Counted from the stretch's first letter, positions 38,790 through 47,432 are shown. The stretch is DNA of 64,000 nt from Fluviicola taffensis DSM 16823 (GCF_000194605.1 NC_015321.1:2480001-2544000), one strand, 5' to 3'. The notes: generated by a model not told the origin, from the sequence alone. Numbers and translations are program-made.

Positions 38790-39407
38790 ATGATAGTAAT
38801 CGTTGATTATGGTTTGGGGAATCTAGGTTCGATAAAGAATATGTTTCAACATATTGGGTTTGACGCTGTAATTTCAAGCAATCAAGACCAACTTTTAGCT
38901 GCTACTAAACTCGTTCTTCCTGGTATTGGATCTTTTGATCAAGGCATGACTAATTTGTATGAAAGAAGTCTTATTCCTACTTTAAATCAGAGGGTTTTAG
39001 TGGATCAAGTTCCGATATTGGGAATTTGTTTAGGAATGCAGTTGATGGGAATCAAAAGTGAAGAAGGAATATTGCCAGGTTTGTCGTGGATCAATCAGGA
39101 AAGTAAAAAATTTAGTTTCTTAGACCCTAAATCCTTTCCTGTTCCTCATTTAGGATGGGAGTATGTTTCGGATAATGGAAGTCAGAGCAGCTTATTGTCC
39201 GGATTTAATGAAGAAACGAAGTTCTATTTTGCACATTCTTATTATGTAACGTGTGTAAATAGGGAAGAAGTGCTTTTGGAGGCAGATTATGTACATTCAT
39301 TTGATGCAGCAATTCAAAAGGGAAATATCTTGGGCGTTCAGTTTCATCCAGAAAAAAGTCACAAGTACGGGATGCAGTTATTAACCAATTTTGCTTCTAA
39401 ATTCTGA
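38790..39407 (+). CDS. HisH-like glutamine amidotransferase (glycan-associated HisH2)
   Basis: Glutaminase of 205 residues with nucleophile Cys80 in GICLGMQLMG, oxyanion segment PGIGSFDQGM, and the His-Glu pair in VQFHPEKS. In histidine synthesis HisH feeds ammonia to HisF; glycan loci carry paralogs that feed an amidotransferase of the WbpG/PseA type to make acetamidino sugars. The next gene is a HisF paralog starting at the stop codon of this one. No other histidine gene is present, so the sugar role is preferred. Confidence 0.82.
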   Translation: MIVIVDYGLGNLGSIKNMFQHIGFDAVISSNQDQLLAATKLVLPGIGSFDQGMTNLYERSLIPTLNQRVLVDQVPILGICLGMQLMGIKSEEGILPGLSWINQESKKFSFLDPKSFPVPHLGWEYVSDNGSQSSLLSGFNEETKFYFAHSYYVTCVNREEVLLEADYVHSFDAAIQKGNILGVQFHPEKSHKYGMQLLTNFASKF

Positions 39408-40180
39408 TGGCTTTACCAAGATGCATTCCGGTTCTTTTGCTTCAAAATGGAGGGTTGGTTAAAACAACTCAGTTTCAGCAACCAAAATACATTGGTGATC
39501 CTTTGAATACAATTCGGATTTTCAATGAAAAGGAAGTAGATGAGTTGGTATTTTTGGATATTGATGCTTCAGTTAAAGGTACTCCAATTCCATTCAAATT
39601 ACTGAAAGAAATTGCGGAAGAATGTTTTATGCCACTATCATATGGAGGTGGGATAAAAACAATTGAAAGTATTCGTCAAATTATTCAGTTGGGAATAGAG
39701 AAAGTTATTATTGGAACAGAAGCTATTCAGAATCCGGATTTTTTGAAACAAGCCGTCACCGAATTTGGAAGTTCGAGTATTTGTGTTGTATTGGATATAA
39801 AAAAAAATACTTCCGGGGAATATTGTTTATGGACACAATCAGGAACTATTCCGACGGATTTAAAACCTGTTTATTTTGCCCAAAAGTTAGAAGAATTAGG
39901 TGTTGGTGAATTATTTGTCCATTCCATTGACCGTGATGGTACAAGAATGGGGTATGATTTGGAATTAATTCAATTGCTTCGTCAAGCAGTAACAATTCCA
40001 ATCATAGCTTATGGAGGAGCTGATACTATAGCTGATTTCCAGTGGGTAATTCAATCAGGAGCTAATGCGGTAGCAGCAGGGAGTTTATTTGTACTTCACG
40101 GAAAGCATCAGGCAGTATTAATTTCTTACCCAGATTCGGCTTCCCTGAAAAGAATTTATTCAAGTATTCAAAGGAAATAG
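39407..40180 (+). CDS. HisF-like ammonia-channel protein (glycan-associated HisF2)
   Basis: TIM-barrel protein of 257 residues. The start LPRCIPVLLLQNGGLVKTTQ has Leu11 where true HisF has its catalytic Asp (CLDV). The following PKYIGDPLNTIRIFNEKEVDEL matches what I know of HisF2 of the Pseudomonas wbp locus. MPLSYGGGIKTIESI and IIAYGGA phosphate-binding turns are kept. It therefore probably channels ammonia without imidazole chemistry. The partner WbpG/PseA amidotransferase is not in the window. Confidence 0.82.
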   Translation: MALPRCIPVLLLQNGGLVKTTQFQQPKYIGDPLNTIRIFNEKEVDELVFLDIDASVKGTPIPFKLLKEIAEECFMPLSYGGGIKTIESIRQIIQLGIEKVIIGTEAIQNPDFLKQAVTEFGSSSICVVLDIKKNTSGEYCLWTQSGTIPTDLKPVYFAQKLEELGVGELFVHSIDRDGTRMGYDLELIQLLRQAVTIPIIAYGGADTIADFQWVIQSGANAVAAGSLFVLHGKHQAVLISYPDSASLKRIYSSIQRK

Positions 40181-40195
40181 TTTATTTTGTTGTCA

Positions 40196-41269
40196 ATGGG
40201 AAAGTTGAAGATAGTTACTATACTTGGTGCTAGGCCACAATTTATAAAAGCAGCAGCAGTTTCTTCTTTGTTCAAGGAGAATTTTGATGAGATTTTGGTA
40301 CATACTGGTCAACATTACGATTCCAATATGTCGGATGTTTTTTTCCAAGAACTAGAAATCCCGAAACCTAAATATCAGTTGAATATTGGTTCAGGATCTC
40401 ATGGTGCTATGACTGGTGCGATGTTAATTGCAATCGAAAAAGTGCTTATTGAAGAAAAACCTGATTTTGTATTAGTTTATGGAGATACCAATTCAACTTT
40501 AGCTGGAGCATTGGCGGCTTCCAAAATGTTGATACCAGTTATTCATGTAGAAGCAGGTCTAAGAAGCTTCAACAAAACAATGCCAGAAGAACAAAATCGG
40601 ATTTTAACAGATCATGTTTCCGAATTACTTTTTGCTCCCACCCAAACGGCGATTCAAAATCTACAAAATGAAGGAATTAAAAAAGGACTTCATTTAGTGG
40701 GAGATGTTATGTATGATGGAATTTTACATTTCACTGAAATTGCGAAAAAGAAAAGTACAATCATTCAAGATTTGAATCTTTTAGAGAAGCAATTTATACT
40801 TTGTACGATTCATCGGGCGGAGAATACGAATGACATGAATCGCTTGCAATCAATTTTCAACGGGTTAAATGCAGTGAATGAGAAAATTGTTCTTCCGCTT
40901 CATCCACGCACATTAAAATACGTTCAAGAATATGGAATTTCCATCGGAGAACACATTTTGATAATTGAACCTATTGGTTACTTGGATATGGTTCGATTGG
41001 AATCTGCAGCTAAGAAAATTGTAACAGATAGTGGAGGTGTTCAAAAGGAAGCTTTTTTTCTAAAAATTCCTTGTATAACTTTGCGCGACGAAACCGAATG
41101 GGTTGAAACTGTTCAAGACGGATGGAATATACTTGTTGGAGCAAATGAAAAACATATTCAAGAAGCCATATTAACTTTTAATCCAACAACTATCCCAACT
41201 AACAGTTTTGGTGATGGAAATTCCGTTCATCGCATGATTGAATGGATTAAACAATATCAATTGAGTTAA
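40196..41269 (+). CDS. UDP-N-acetylglucosamine-type 2-epimerase, WbpI/WecB family
   Basis: Non-hydrolysing 2-epimerase of 357 residues. It has ILGARPQFIKAAAV, HTGQHYDSNMSDVFF, YGDTNSTLAGALAASK, HVEAGLRSFNKTMPEEQNR and TDSGGVQKEAFFL. The GARPQFIKA opening is nearer WbpI (UDP-GlcNAc3NAcA epimerase) than classic WecB (GTRPEAIK). WbpI is the natural neighbour of hisH2-hisF2-wbpG. I start at ATG 40196 rather than TTG 40187. Confidence 0.85.
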   Translation: MGKLKIVTILGARPQFIKAAAVSSLFKENFDEILVHTGQHYDSNMSDVFFQELEIPKPKYQLNIGSGSHGAMTGAMLIAIEKVLIEEKPDFVLVYGDTNSTLAGALAASKMLIPVIHVEAGLRSFNKTMPEEQNRILTDHVSELLFAPTQTAIQNLQNEGIKKGLHLVGDVMYDGILHFTEIAKKKSTIIQDLNLLEKQFILCTIHRAENTNDMNRLQSIFNGLNAVNEKIVLPLHPRTLKYVQEYGISIGEHILIIEPIGYLDMVRLESAAKKIVTDSGGVQKEAFFLKIPCITLRDETEWVETVQDGWNILVGANEKHIQEAILTFNPTTIPTNSFGDGNSVHRMIEWIKQYQLS

Positions 41270-41330
41270 TTACAGCTATTTTGAGTAACTTCAATTTAAG
41301 ACACATTAATAGCGAATAAAACACTGAATA

Positions 41331-41966
41331 ATGAAAGATAAAAAAAGAGTACTTGTTCTAGCGCCTCACACAGATGATGGTGAATTTGGTTGCGGAGGAA
41401 CAATTGCTAAATTCATAGAGGAAGGTCATGAAGTAACTTATGCGGCATTTTCTGCTTGCCAGCAATCTGTGCTTCCTCAATTTCCATCTGATATTTTAAT
41501 TACAGAGGTAAAAGCAGCTACTAAGGTTCTTGGAATTAAACCGGATAACTTGCTTTTGTTTGATTACGATGTGAGAACTTTTGGATATCACCGTCAGGAA
41601 ATTTTGGATGACTTAATTAAGATTCGGGCAGACTTTAAACCGGATTTGATTCTTATGCCAGATTTGCAAGATGTGCATCAAGATCATGCAACTGTTGCAA
41701 CAGAAGGGTTGCGGGCGTTTAAATTTTCTTCTATTTTATCATACGAATTACCATGGAACAATTTGTCCTTCACAACTTCTAGTTTTGTTCATTTGGATGA
41801 AAGACACGTTCAAACAAAGGTAAACGCCTTGAAAGAATACCAATCTCAAGCTCATAGACCCTATTCGGATGAAGATTTTTTAAGATCAGTAGCACGAACA
41901 AGGGGGGTTCAAATTGGAACCAAATATGCGGAAGCGTTTAATATTGTTCGTTGGATAATTGATTGA
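41331..41966 (+). CDS. PIG-L/LmbE family deacetylase
   Basis: A 211-residue zinc-dependent N-deacetylase-like protein. The metal motif is APHTDDGEFGCGG (His, Asp, Asp) and the second motif is DVHQDHATV (HxxH). Family members remove N-acetyl groups from GlcNAc-linked substrates. Two bases separate it from an LpxD-like N-acyltransferase. Together they could swap one N-acyl group for another on an amino sugar (inference). Confidence 0.82.
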   Translation: MKDKKRVLVLAPHTDDGEFGCGGTIAKFIEEGHEVTYAAFSACQQSVLPQFPSDILITEVKAATKVLGIKPDNLLLFDYDVRTFGYHRQEILDDLIKIRADFKPDLILMPDLQDVHQDHATVATEGLRAFKFSSILSYELPWNNLSFTTSSFVHLDERHVQTKVNALKEYQSQAHRPYSDEDFLRSVARTRGVQIGTKYAEAFNIVRWIID

Positions 41967-41967
41967 T

Positions 41968-42873
41968 ATGATAGTGCTAAGCCAGATTGTTGAGTTATTG
42001 AATCTTCAAACATCTACTTTAAATTCTACTCAGGAAATTTCACATGTTCGGTCAATTACGGATGCAGACTTTGATCAAAAATCGCTTGGTTGGTGTTCAG
42101 ATAAGAATGCTGAACTGCTAACAACTTTGAATGAAGGTATTGTCATTGTAAGTTTTGAAACATACAATCAATTTCAGAATCAGGTCCATCAAATTAGTCT
42201 AATTCCAGTAGAAAAACCGAGAAGTGCATTTTTGCAAGTACTGCGAGAATTTTTTGCAGAAAAGCCGCAAGTTGGATTTATACATCCATCAGCAATCATT
42301 GATTCTTCCGTGATTTTTAATCACAACACAGTCAATATTGCTGCAAATGTGGTTGTTGAAAAGGAGTGCATTTTAGGAAATCATGTGTCAATAGGTGCAA
42401 ATACGGTCATAAAATCAAGAACTATTATTGGAGACAATTGTAGCATTGGATCTAACAACACGATTGGAGGGGTTGGCTTTGGATACGAATTGAATGATGA
42501 AAATGAATACGAATTAATGCCTCACATTGGAAACGTTGTCTTGAAAAACGGGGTGGAAATCGGGAATAATGTATGTATTGACCGTGCTGTAATGGGTTCA
42601 ACTTTACTGGAAGAAAATGTAAAGGTGGATAATCTTGTTCACATAGCTCATGGCGTAAAAATCGGAAAAAACAGTTTGATTATTGCCAATGCAATGATTG
42701 CTGGAAGTGTGGAAATTGGTAAAAATGTGTGGGTTTCTCCTTCTGCATCAGTCAGACAAAAATTAATTATCGAAGACAATTCCCTTATTGGTTTGGGAAG
42801 TGTTGTGGTGAAAAATGTGTCAGCAAATTCGGTTGTTGCAGGAAATCCAGCTAAACCATTTGAGAAGAAATGA
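41968..42873 (+). CDS. LpxD-like left-handed beta-helix N-acyltransferase
   Basis: A 301-residue protein. An N-terminal domain (1-100) is followed by hexapeptide repeats from about residue 105 (HPSAIIDSSVIFNHNTVNI, CILGNHVSIGANTVI). The LpxD-style active segment VDNLVHIAHGVKIGKNSLII carries the catalytic His. It resembles LpxD but lies in a glycan operon, not with lpxA/fabZ, so it probably acylates an NDP-amino sugar. ATG 41968 is preferred to TTG 41959. It overlaps the next gene by 4 bases. Confidence 0.75.
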   Translation: MIVLSQIVELLNLQTSTLNSTQEISHVRSITDADFDQKSLGWCSDKNAELLTTLNEGIVIVSFETYNQFQNQVHQISLIPVEKPRSAFLQVLREFFAEKPQVGFIHPSAIIDSSVIFNHNTVNIAANVVVEKECILGNHVSIGANTVIKSRTIIGDNCSIGSNNTIGGVGFGYELNDENEYELMPHIGNVVLKNGVEIGNNVCIDRAVMGSTLLEENVKVDNLVHIAHGVKIGKNSLIIANAMIAGSVEIGKNVWVSPSASVRQKLIIEDNSLIGLGSVVVKNVSANSVVAGNPAKPFEKK

Positions 42874-43886
42874 AAATTGCAGTAGTTATTCCATGCAGAA
42901 ATGAAATCAAAAACATCGAAGAATGTATTGATGCCATTTACCAATCCAACTTACCATCAGATTGGAAGTTAGTGGTAAATGTAGTGGATGGAGTCAGTAA
43001 TGATGGAACATTAGAACTCCTGGAATCACTTCAGAAAAAATATGCAGAATTGCACATTGTTACGAATGAAAAACAACTAACTCCTTTTGCTTTTAATTTG
43101 GGAATTTACGCAACAAAAGATGCGGATTATTATCAGATAATCGGAGCGAGACAAATTGTAAGCCAGAATTACTTGAAAGAAGCCGTTGAAAGTCTTCAAA
43201 GCGATGAGACTATTTGGTGTGTTGGAGGACAAGTAAACAATGTCTATTTGAATAAAGAAAGTAAAATGATTGCTCAAGCAATGAGTACTTCCTTTGGAAT
43301 GGGATTGGGTAATTTTAGAACTCTCAATGAATCGGGATTTGTAGATACAGTTGGTACTCCGATGTATCCTGCATGGGTTTTTGAGAAAATTGGCTATTTT
43401 GATGAAGAGCTAATTCGCAATCAAGACGATGATTTTAATTTCAGGGTACTAAAAGCTGGAGGAAAGATTCTATACAATCATTCCATTTCATTGAAATATT
43501 ATGTGAGAGGAAGCGTTTCTCAATTATGGAAACAATTTATGCAATACGGTTATTGGAAAGTTTACGTGAATAAGAAACACAAAGCAGTAACAACACTTCG
43601 CCAATTGGTTCCGCCTGTATTTGTGCTATACTTGATACTCGTTCAGTTTTTATTTTTGATTCATCCGCTACTTTGGCTTTATGGATTGTCTTTTTTTGGA
43701 GTATATATAATGCTCGGACTTTTCATTACTTCCAGAATAGCAGAAAGTGTTTCAGATTTCAATCGAATTTTTATCATATTTCCGATTTTGCATATTTCTT
43801 ATGGCTGGGGTTATTTGAAAGGCATCGTTGCCTTCTTAATAGCGAATAAGAAACCAGGCGACAAGTACAAAAAAATGTCTCGATAG
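42870..43886 (+). CDS. Glycosyltransferase family 2, ExoA-like
   Basis: A 338-residue GT-A enzyme. It starts KIAVVIPCRNEIKNIEECID, has VVDGVSNDGT, and a metal/acceptor segment IRNQDDDFNFRV near residue 190. Two to three hydrophobic helices close the protein (about 245-320), giving the membrane-anchored ExoA/succinoglycan-transferase form. It lies between the acyltransferase and the aminotransferase, so it likely adds the dedicated sugar of this operon. Confidence 0.85.
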   Translation: MKIAVVIPCRNEIKNIEECIDAIYQSNLPSDWKLVVNVVDGVSNDGTLELLESLQKKYAELHIVTNEKQLTPFAFNLGIYATKDADYYQIIGARQIVSQNYLKEAVESLQSDETIWCVGGQVNNVYLNKESKMIAQAMSTSFGMGLGNFRTLNESGFVDTVGTPMYPAWVFEKIGYFDEELIRNQDDDFNFRVLKAGGKILYNHSISLKYYVRGSVSQLWKQFMQYGYWKVYVNKKHKAVTTLRQLVPPVFVLYLILVQFLFLIHPLLWLYGLSFFGVYIMLGLFITSRIAESVSDFNRIFIIFPILHISYGWGYLKGIVAFLIANKKPGDKYKKMSR

Positions 43887-43923
43887 GACAAAATATTCAC
43901 TAATTTCACATTAAATTAATAAT

Positions 43924-45135
43924 ATGATTCCTTTTTCACCTCCTAGAATAGATCAACGTGTAATTGATGAAGTTACAAGTGCTTTGACTTCAGGTTGGAT
44001 TACAACTGGTCCTCGCACGAAATTGTTCGAAAAACAATTGACTGAATATTGTGGGAATAAGTGTACGGTTGCGGTTTCATCTTGGACGGCTGGAATGGAG
44101 TTAATCCTTCGTTGGTGGGGAATTGGACCAGGTGATGAGGTCATTATTCCAGCAATTACTTATTGCGCTTCAGCAAATGTGGTGATTCATGCAGGGGCGA
44201 AACCAGTGATGGTAGATATCAATCCTGATGATTTTAATATTTCAGTTGAGGCAATTCGAAAAGCGATTACTTCGAAAACGAAAGCAATAATGCCTGTTGA
44301 TATTGCGGGGCTTCCATGCGATTATGATGCCATTTTTGCAATTGTAAACGAACCCTCGATAAAAAGCCTGTTTCAAGCAAATTCAGACTACCAACGAAAA
44401 TTGGGAAGAATTCTAATTGCTGCTGATGCGGCACATTCTTTTGGGGCAACTTATAAAGGAAAACGATCTGGAGCTATAGCGGATGTGAGTTGTTTCTCCT
44501 TCCATGCTGTGAAGAATTTGACTACTGCTGAAGGAGGAACAATGTCAATCAATTTACCAGACTCTTTTGATCATGAGGAGATTTACAAAGAATTATGTAT
44601 CAAGATTCTTCATGGACAAAGTAAAGATGCATTAGCAAAAGCACAAAAAGGAAATTGGCGATATGATGTTGTTGAACCAGGTTTCAAATGCAATATGACT
44701 GATATTCAAGCAGCAATTGGTTTAATTGAATTGGATCGTTTTCAAGAAAATTTGGACCGAAGAAAAGCAATTTGTTTAGGATATAATGATGGATTTAAAA
44801 ATGAATCTTGGGCTCTTTTACCAAAAATGAAGGACGAAAAGCGTGAAACATGTTATCATTTGTATCAATTGAGAATTGGAGGAGCTTCTGAAGTGCAAAG
44901 AGATGCGATCATGCAAGCCATTTTCGATCAAGATGTTTCTGTAAATGTTCATTTTCAGCCACTTCCTATTTTAACTGCATATAAAAAGAGGGGTTATAAA
45001 ATGGAAGACTATCCAGAAGCTTGGGATAAATATCAAAATGAAATCACCTTGCCAGTCTATTTTGATTTAACGGATGCACAAGTTCAGATAGTTATTCAAG
45101 CTGTAAAGAATGCCGTAAAACAGGTGTTGGGATAA
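43924..45135 (+). CDS. DegT/DnrJ/EryC1 family sugar aminotransferase
   Basis: A 403-residue PLP enzyme with FSPPRIDQRVIDEVTSALTS, TVAVSSWTAGMELIL, ADAAHSFGATYKG and SFHAVKNLTTAEGGTMS, where the Lys of HAVKN binds PLP. A central insert (about 115-150, NEPSIKSLFQANSDYQRKLG) is longer than usual for the family. Only one base separates its stop from the start of the transferase, and they share the A of the junction. It is distinct from legC, so the locus makes at least two amino sugars. Substrate unknown (PglE- or WbpE-like are options). Confidence 0.83.
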   Translation: MIPFSPPRIDQRVIDEVTSALTSGWITTGPRTKLFEKQLTEYCGNKCTVAVSSWTAGMELILRWWGIGPGDEVIIPAITYCASANVVIHAGAKPVMVDINPDDFNISVEAIRKAITSKTKAIMPVDIAGLPCDYDAIFAIVNEPSIKSLFQANSDYQRKLGRILIAADAAHSFGATYKGKRSGAIADVSCFSFHAVKNLTTAEGGTMSINLPDSFDHEEIYKELCIKILHGQSKDALAKAQKGNWRYDVVEPGFKCNMTDIQAAIGLIELDRFQENLDRRKAICLGYNDGFKNESWALLPKMKDEKRETCYHLYQLRIGGASEVQRDAIMQAIFDQDVSVNVHFQPLPILTAYKKRGYKMEDYPEAWDKYQNEITLPVYFDLTDAQVQIVIQAVKNAVKQVLG

Positions 45136-45722
45136 TGAAGCGTCTGTTCGACATACTTGTTTCTCTCCTAGTTTTGATTCTCTTTTTACCAGTTGGAATC
45201 TTGATTTCAATGGCGATTATTTGTGAAAGTCGTGGAGGGGTTTTTTACAGACAAATTCGCGTGGGTAAAAACGGAAAATTATTTCGATTGTGGAAATTCC
45301 GGACCATGCGTGTCAATGCCGATAAACTGGGTAAGTTGACTGTTGGGATGCGCGATTCGAGGATTACTAAAGTGGGTTATTTCATTCGAAAGTCTAAGTT
45401 GGACGAATTTCCTCAATTTATCAATGTTTTTTTGGGGCAAATGAGTGTTGTTGGTCCACGGCCAGAGGTGCAAGAATACGTAGATTTGTATACGCTCGAA
45501 CAACGTGAGGTTCTTACAGTAAAACCAGGAATCACCGATTATGCTTCGCTGGAGTATTTCACAGAAAATGAATTGTTGGGTAAATCAGAAAACCCGAGAG
45601 AAACCTATATTCAGGAAATCATGCCTGCTAAAATCGAATTAAATAAAAAATACATTGCGAATCCAACTTTAGGTCAAGACATTAAAATTATGTGGTTGAC
45701 TTTTTTGAAGATGGTTAAATAA
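45135..45722 (+). CDS. Initiating phospho-sugar transferase, PglC/WcaJ-type monotopic
   Basis: Transfers a sugar-1-phosphate to undecaprenyl phosphate to start glycan assembly. At 195 residues it is the short PglC-like form. One hydrophobic re-entrant helix (5-29, FDILVSLLVLILFLPVGIL), KFRTMR, then the catalytic SKLDEFPQ with Asp-Glu, and VVGPRPEVQEY. Last gene of the hisH2 operon; no flippase of its own lies beyond it, so it depends on one of the three upstream Wzx proteins or one elsewhere. Confidence 0.9.
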   Translation: MKRLFDILVSLLVLILFLPVGILISMAIICESRGGVFYRQIRVGKNGKLFRLWKFRTMRVNADKLGKLTVGMRDSRITKVGYFIRKSKLDEFPQFINVFLGQMSVVGPRPEVQEYVDLYTLEQREVLTVKPGITDYASLEYFTENELLGKSENPRETYIQEIMPAKIELNKKYIANPTLGQDIKIMWLTFLKMVK

Positions 45723-45725
45723 TTT

Positions 45726-45769
45726 AAATGTTCAAATGTTCAAATGTTCAAATGTTCAAATGTTCAAAT
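45726..45769. repeat. Tandem 8-base repeat, 5.5 copies
   Basis: aaatgttc repeated five times (45726-45765) plus a partial copy, starting three bases after the stop of the initiating transferase and between convergent genes. Such arrays change length by slippage. It is outside coding sequence, so any effect would be on mRNA ends. Confidence 0.9.
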
Positions 45770-45796
45770 AAATTCACTTAAATTTTGAACTCTTTT

Positions 45797-46168
45797 CTAT
45801 TTTTTAAACACCAAATAAACCGCAATCAATATCAATAAAAACGCCACTGCATGATTCCATTTGAAGACTTCACCTTTGAAAAAAATCAGTGAGAAAATCA
45901 TGAAGATAATAATGGAAGTAACTTCTTGAATGATTTTTAATTGAATCAAAGAAAACGGACCTCCATTTCCTTGATAACCAATTTTGTTTGCTGGAACCAT
46001 GAAAATGTATTCAAAAAAGGCAATTCCCCAACTAATTAAAATGGTCGTTGCAAAAACCCAAATTCCCGTTTTCTTGTCTTCTGGTTGTTCTTTTAAATGA
46101 CCATACCAAGCATATGTCATAAATGAATTGGAAACGATTAACAACGCAATAGTAATGAGTATTCTCAT
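45797..46168 (-). CDS. DUF486/DMT-family small membrane protein
   Basis: A 123-residue protein with four transmembrane helices. SNSFMTYAWYGHLK near residue 14 and WGIAFFEYIFMVPANKIGY near residue 47 are DUF486 marks, a family related to small multidrug transporters. The function is unknown. A TACATTTG box at 46182-46189 on the minus strand lies 13 bases before its ATG and is a likely promoter element. Confidence 0.85.
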   Translation of the reverse strand: MRILITIALLIVSNSFMTYAWYGHLKEQPEDKKTGIWVFATTILISWGIAFFEYIFMVPANKIGYQGNGGPFSLIQLKIIQEVTSIIIFMIFSLIFFKGEVFKWNHAVAFLLILIAVYLVFKK

Positions 46169-46181
46169 AAAAGCATTTTTG

Positions 46182-46189
46182 CAAATGTA
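46182..46189 (-). promoter_or_regulatory. -7 promoter box of the DUF486 gene
   Basis: Reads TACATTTG on the minus strand, 13 bases upstream of the start codon. Confidence 0.45.
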
Positions 46190-46194
46190 ATAGA

Positions 46195-46226
46195 TTCAAA
46201 AAAGAAACCCCGCAAAAGCGAGGTTC
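46195..46226 (-). terminator. Terminator of the minimal T9SS-CTD gene
   Basis: On the minus strand gaacctcgc (46226-46218) pairs with gcggggtttc (46213-46204) around loop tttt, with one mismatch, and then runs into T residues. It lies 79 bases beyond the stop of the 46305-46625 gene. Confidence 0.6.
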
Positions 46227-46304
46227 AATTTGTGTTTTGAATAGTTCAAAATAAGGTTTTAACACTTAAACCTTTTAAAAATTTGAACTTGCAGCCTTGG
46301 AAGG

Positions 46305-46625
46305 CTAGTTTTTATAAACGTTTTTCTTTTCAACTCTTCCATCTGTGCTCTCGATGTAAACAAAGATCCACCCAGTAGGCAATTCTTGTAACGAGTAACA
46401 CCAGTTTGGCAATGCATTTTTCTTGATTACTTGTCCATTCAAATCCATTAACGTAACATCTTTAATTTCAATGGAGGATGAAATTACTAATAAATCACTC
46501 GTTGGATTTGGATAAACTTTTAGCTCCCAATTTGGTAATTGATTTTCTTCTGTCGGATCAGAAATTTGAGCAAATAATGAGCTGGAAATAAGGAGTAGCC
46601 CACCTAATAAAACTACGGTTTTCAT
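46305..46625 (-). CDS. Minimal secreted protein: signal peptide plus T9SS C-terminal domain
   Basis: 106 residues in two parts. A Sec signal peptide (1-19, VVLLGGLLLISSSLFAQ, likely cut before Gln20), a linker of only about 15 residues, then a type A T9SS sorting domain from about residue 35 (KVYPNPTSDLLVISS, VTLMDLNGQVIKK, LPTGWIFVYIESTDGRVEKK). There is no cargo domain. It is either a decayed gene that kept both ends or a real tiny surface peptide. The frame is intact and has its own terminator. Confidence 0.75.
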   Translation of the reverse strand: MKTVVLLGGLLLISSSLFAQISDPTEENQLPNWELKVYPNPTSDLLVISSSIEIKDVTLMDLNGQVIKKNALPNWCYSLQELPTGWIFVYIESTDGRVEKKNVYKN

Positions 46626-46747
46626 GGCTTTTGGATTTGTATTAATAACTACTCTCTAAATGATAGGTTACAGCTTTATGAAAAATAATTATTTGATCGT
46701 TCAATTTTTTTGTTTCAACTCTTTGAACAATTTTCTACTTTTAAAGG

Positions 46748-47107
46748 ATGGTAAAACCAATTAAACTTTCTGAGGCAAATGCCGATTTTTTTGATCGTGT
46801 ATATCAAGTTGTAGAACTCATTCCGAAAGGAAGAGCAACGTCTTATGGTGCGATTGCTAACTATTTGGGTGCGAAAAGTGGAAGTCGGATGGTTGGTTGG
46901 GCCATGAATGCAGCACATAGTTTGGAGCATGTTCCTGCTCAAAGAGTAGTAAATCGAAATGGTTTACTGACTGGGAAAATGCACTTTGAAACACCAACCA
47001 AAATGGAAGAATTGCTCCGATTGGATGGGATTGAAGTCTTGAATGATCAGATTGTAAATTGGAAGATTGTTTTTTGGGATCCAATGATTGAATTACAAAT
47101 TGATTAA
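46748..47107 (+). CDS. Alkyltransferase-like protein (ATL)
   Basis: A 119-residue homolog of the O6-methylguanine methyltransferase DNA-binding domain: VYQVVELIPKGRATSYGAIA (helix-turn-helix), SRMVGWAMNAA, and PAQRVVNRNGLLTGK. The methyl-acceptor PCHR motif is PAQR here, so Cys is replaced by Ala64 and no methyl transfer is possible. ATL proteins bind alkylated guanine and flag it for nucleotide excision repair. Convergent with the lipoprotein gene, with a 4-base overlap. Confidence 0.88.
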   Translation: MVKPIKLSEANADFFDRVYQVVELIPKGRATSYGAIANYLGAKSGSRMVGWAMNAAHSLEHVPAQRVVNRNGLLTGKMHFETPTKMEELLRLDGIEVLNDQIVNWKIVFWDPMIELQID

Positions 47108-47418
47108 GGGAATTTAGAAATCAAGTGTTTCTGTTCCTTTTTAGTTTTAAGTTCACAATCGCTTCTGTAATTTGCAATCTGTTTATTGAATAACTCTTCA
47201 TTTCCTGAAAGATGGGCTCGAATGGACAGTTCATCTTTAATTGATGCCAAAGTGGTATAGCTATGCGAAACTGTTTCAATTTCACTCATGCGATCGATTA
47301 AAACGCGCTCTTTTTTAACTAATTTTTTCGCACATTCAATCTGGCGCTCATATTCTGATTGACATGAACTCATTAACGCAAGAATTGAAATGACTTGTAG
47401 AAGATTTGTCCATTTCAT
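47104..47418 (-). CDS. Small lipoprotein of unknown function
   Basis: 104 residues, lipobox MSSC with Cys19, then a charged, helical mature part (YERQIECAKKLVKKERVLID) with two further cysteines. No family recognised. Its -7 box lies six bases upstream of the ATG. Confidence 0.6.
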   Translation of the reverse strand: MKWTNLLQVISILALMSSCQSEYERQIECAKKLVKKERVLIDRMSEIETVSHSYTTLASIKDELSIRAHLSGNEELFNKQIANYRSDCELKTKKEQKHLISKFP

Positions 47419-47424
47419 AATTCA

Positions 47425-47432
47425 AAGGTACA
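47425..47432 (-). promoter_or_regulatory. -7 promoter box of the small lipoprotein gene
   Basis: TACCTTTG on the minus strand, ending six bases before the ATG, so the mRNA would have almost no leader. Confidence 0.45.

Noticed and set aside
38790-40180. HisH/HisF as part of a histidine operon
   Set aside because: No other his gene nearby, HisF lacks the catalytic Asp11, and the neighbours are glycan genes.
45726-45769. CRISPR array
   Set aside because: The unit is only 8 bases without spacers, and there are no cas genes in the window.
46748-47107. Active O6-methylguanine-DNA methyltransferase
   Set aside because: The acceptor Cys of PCHR is Ala (PAQR) and the N-terminal domain is absent, so it is an alkyltransferase-like protein.
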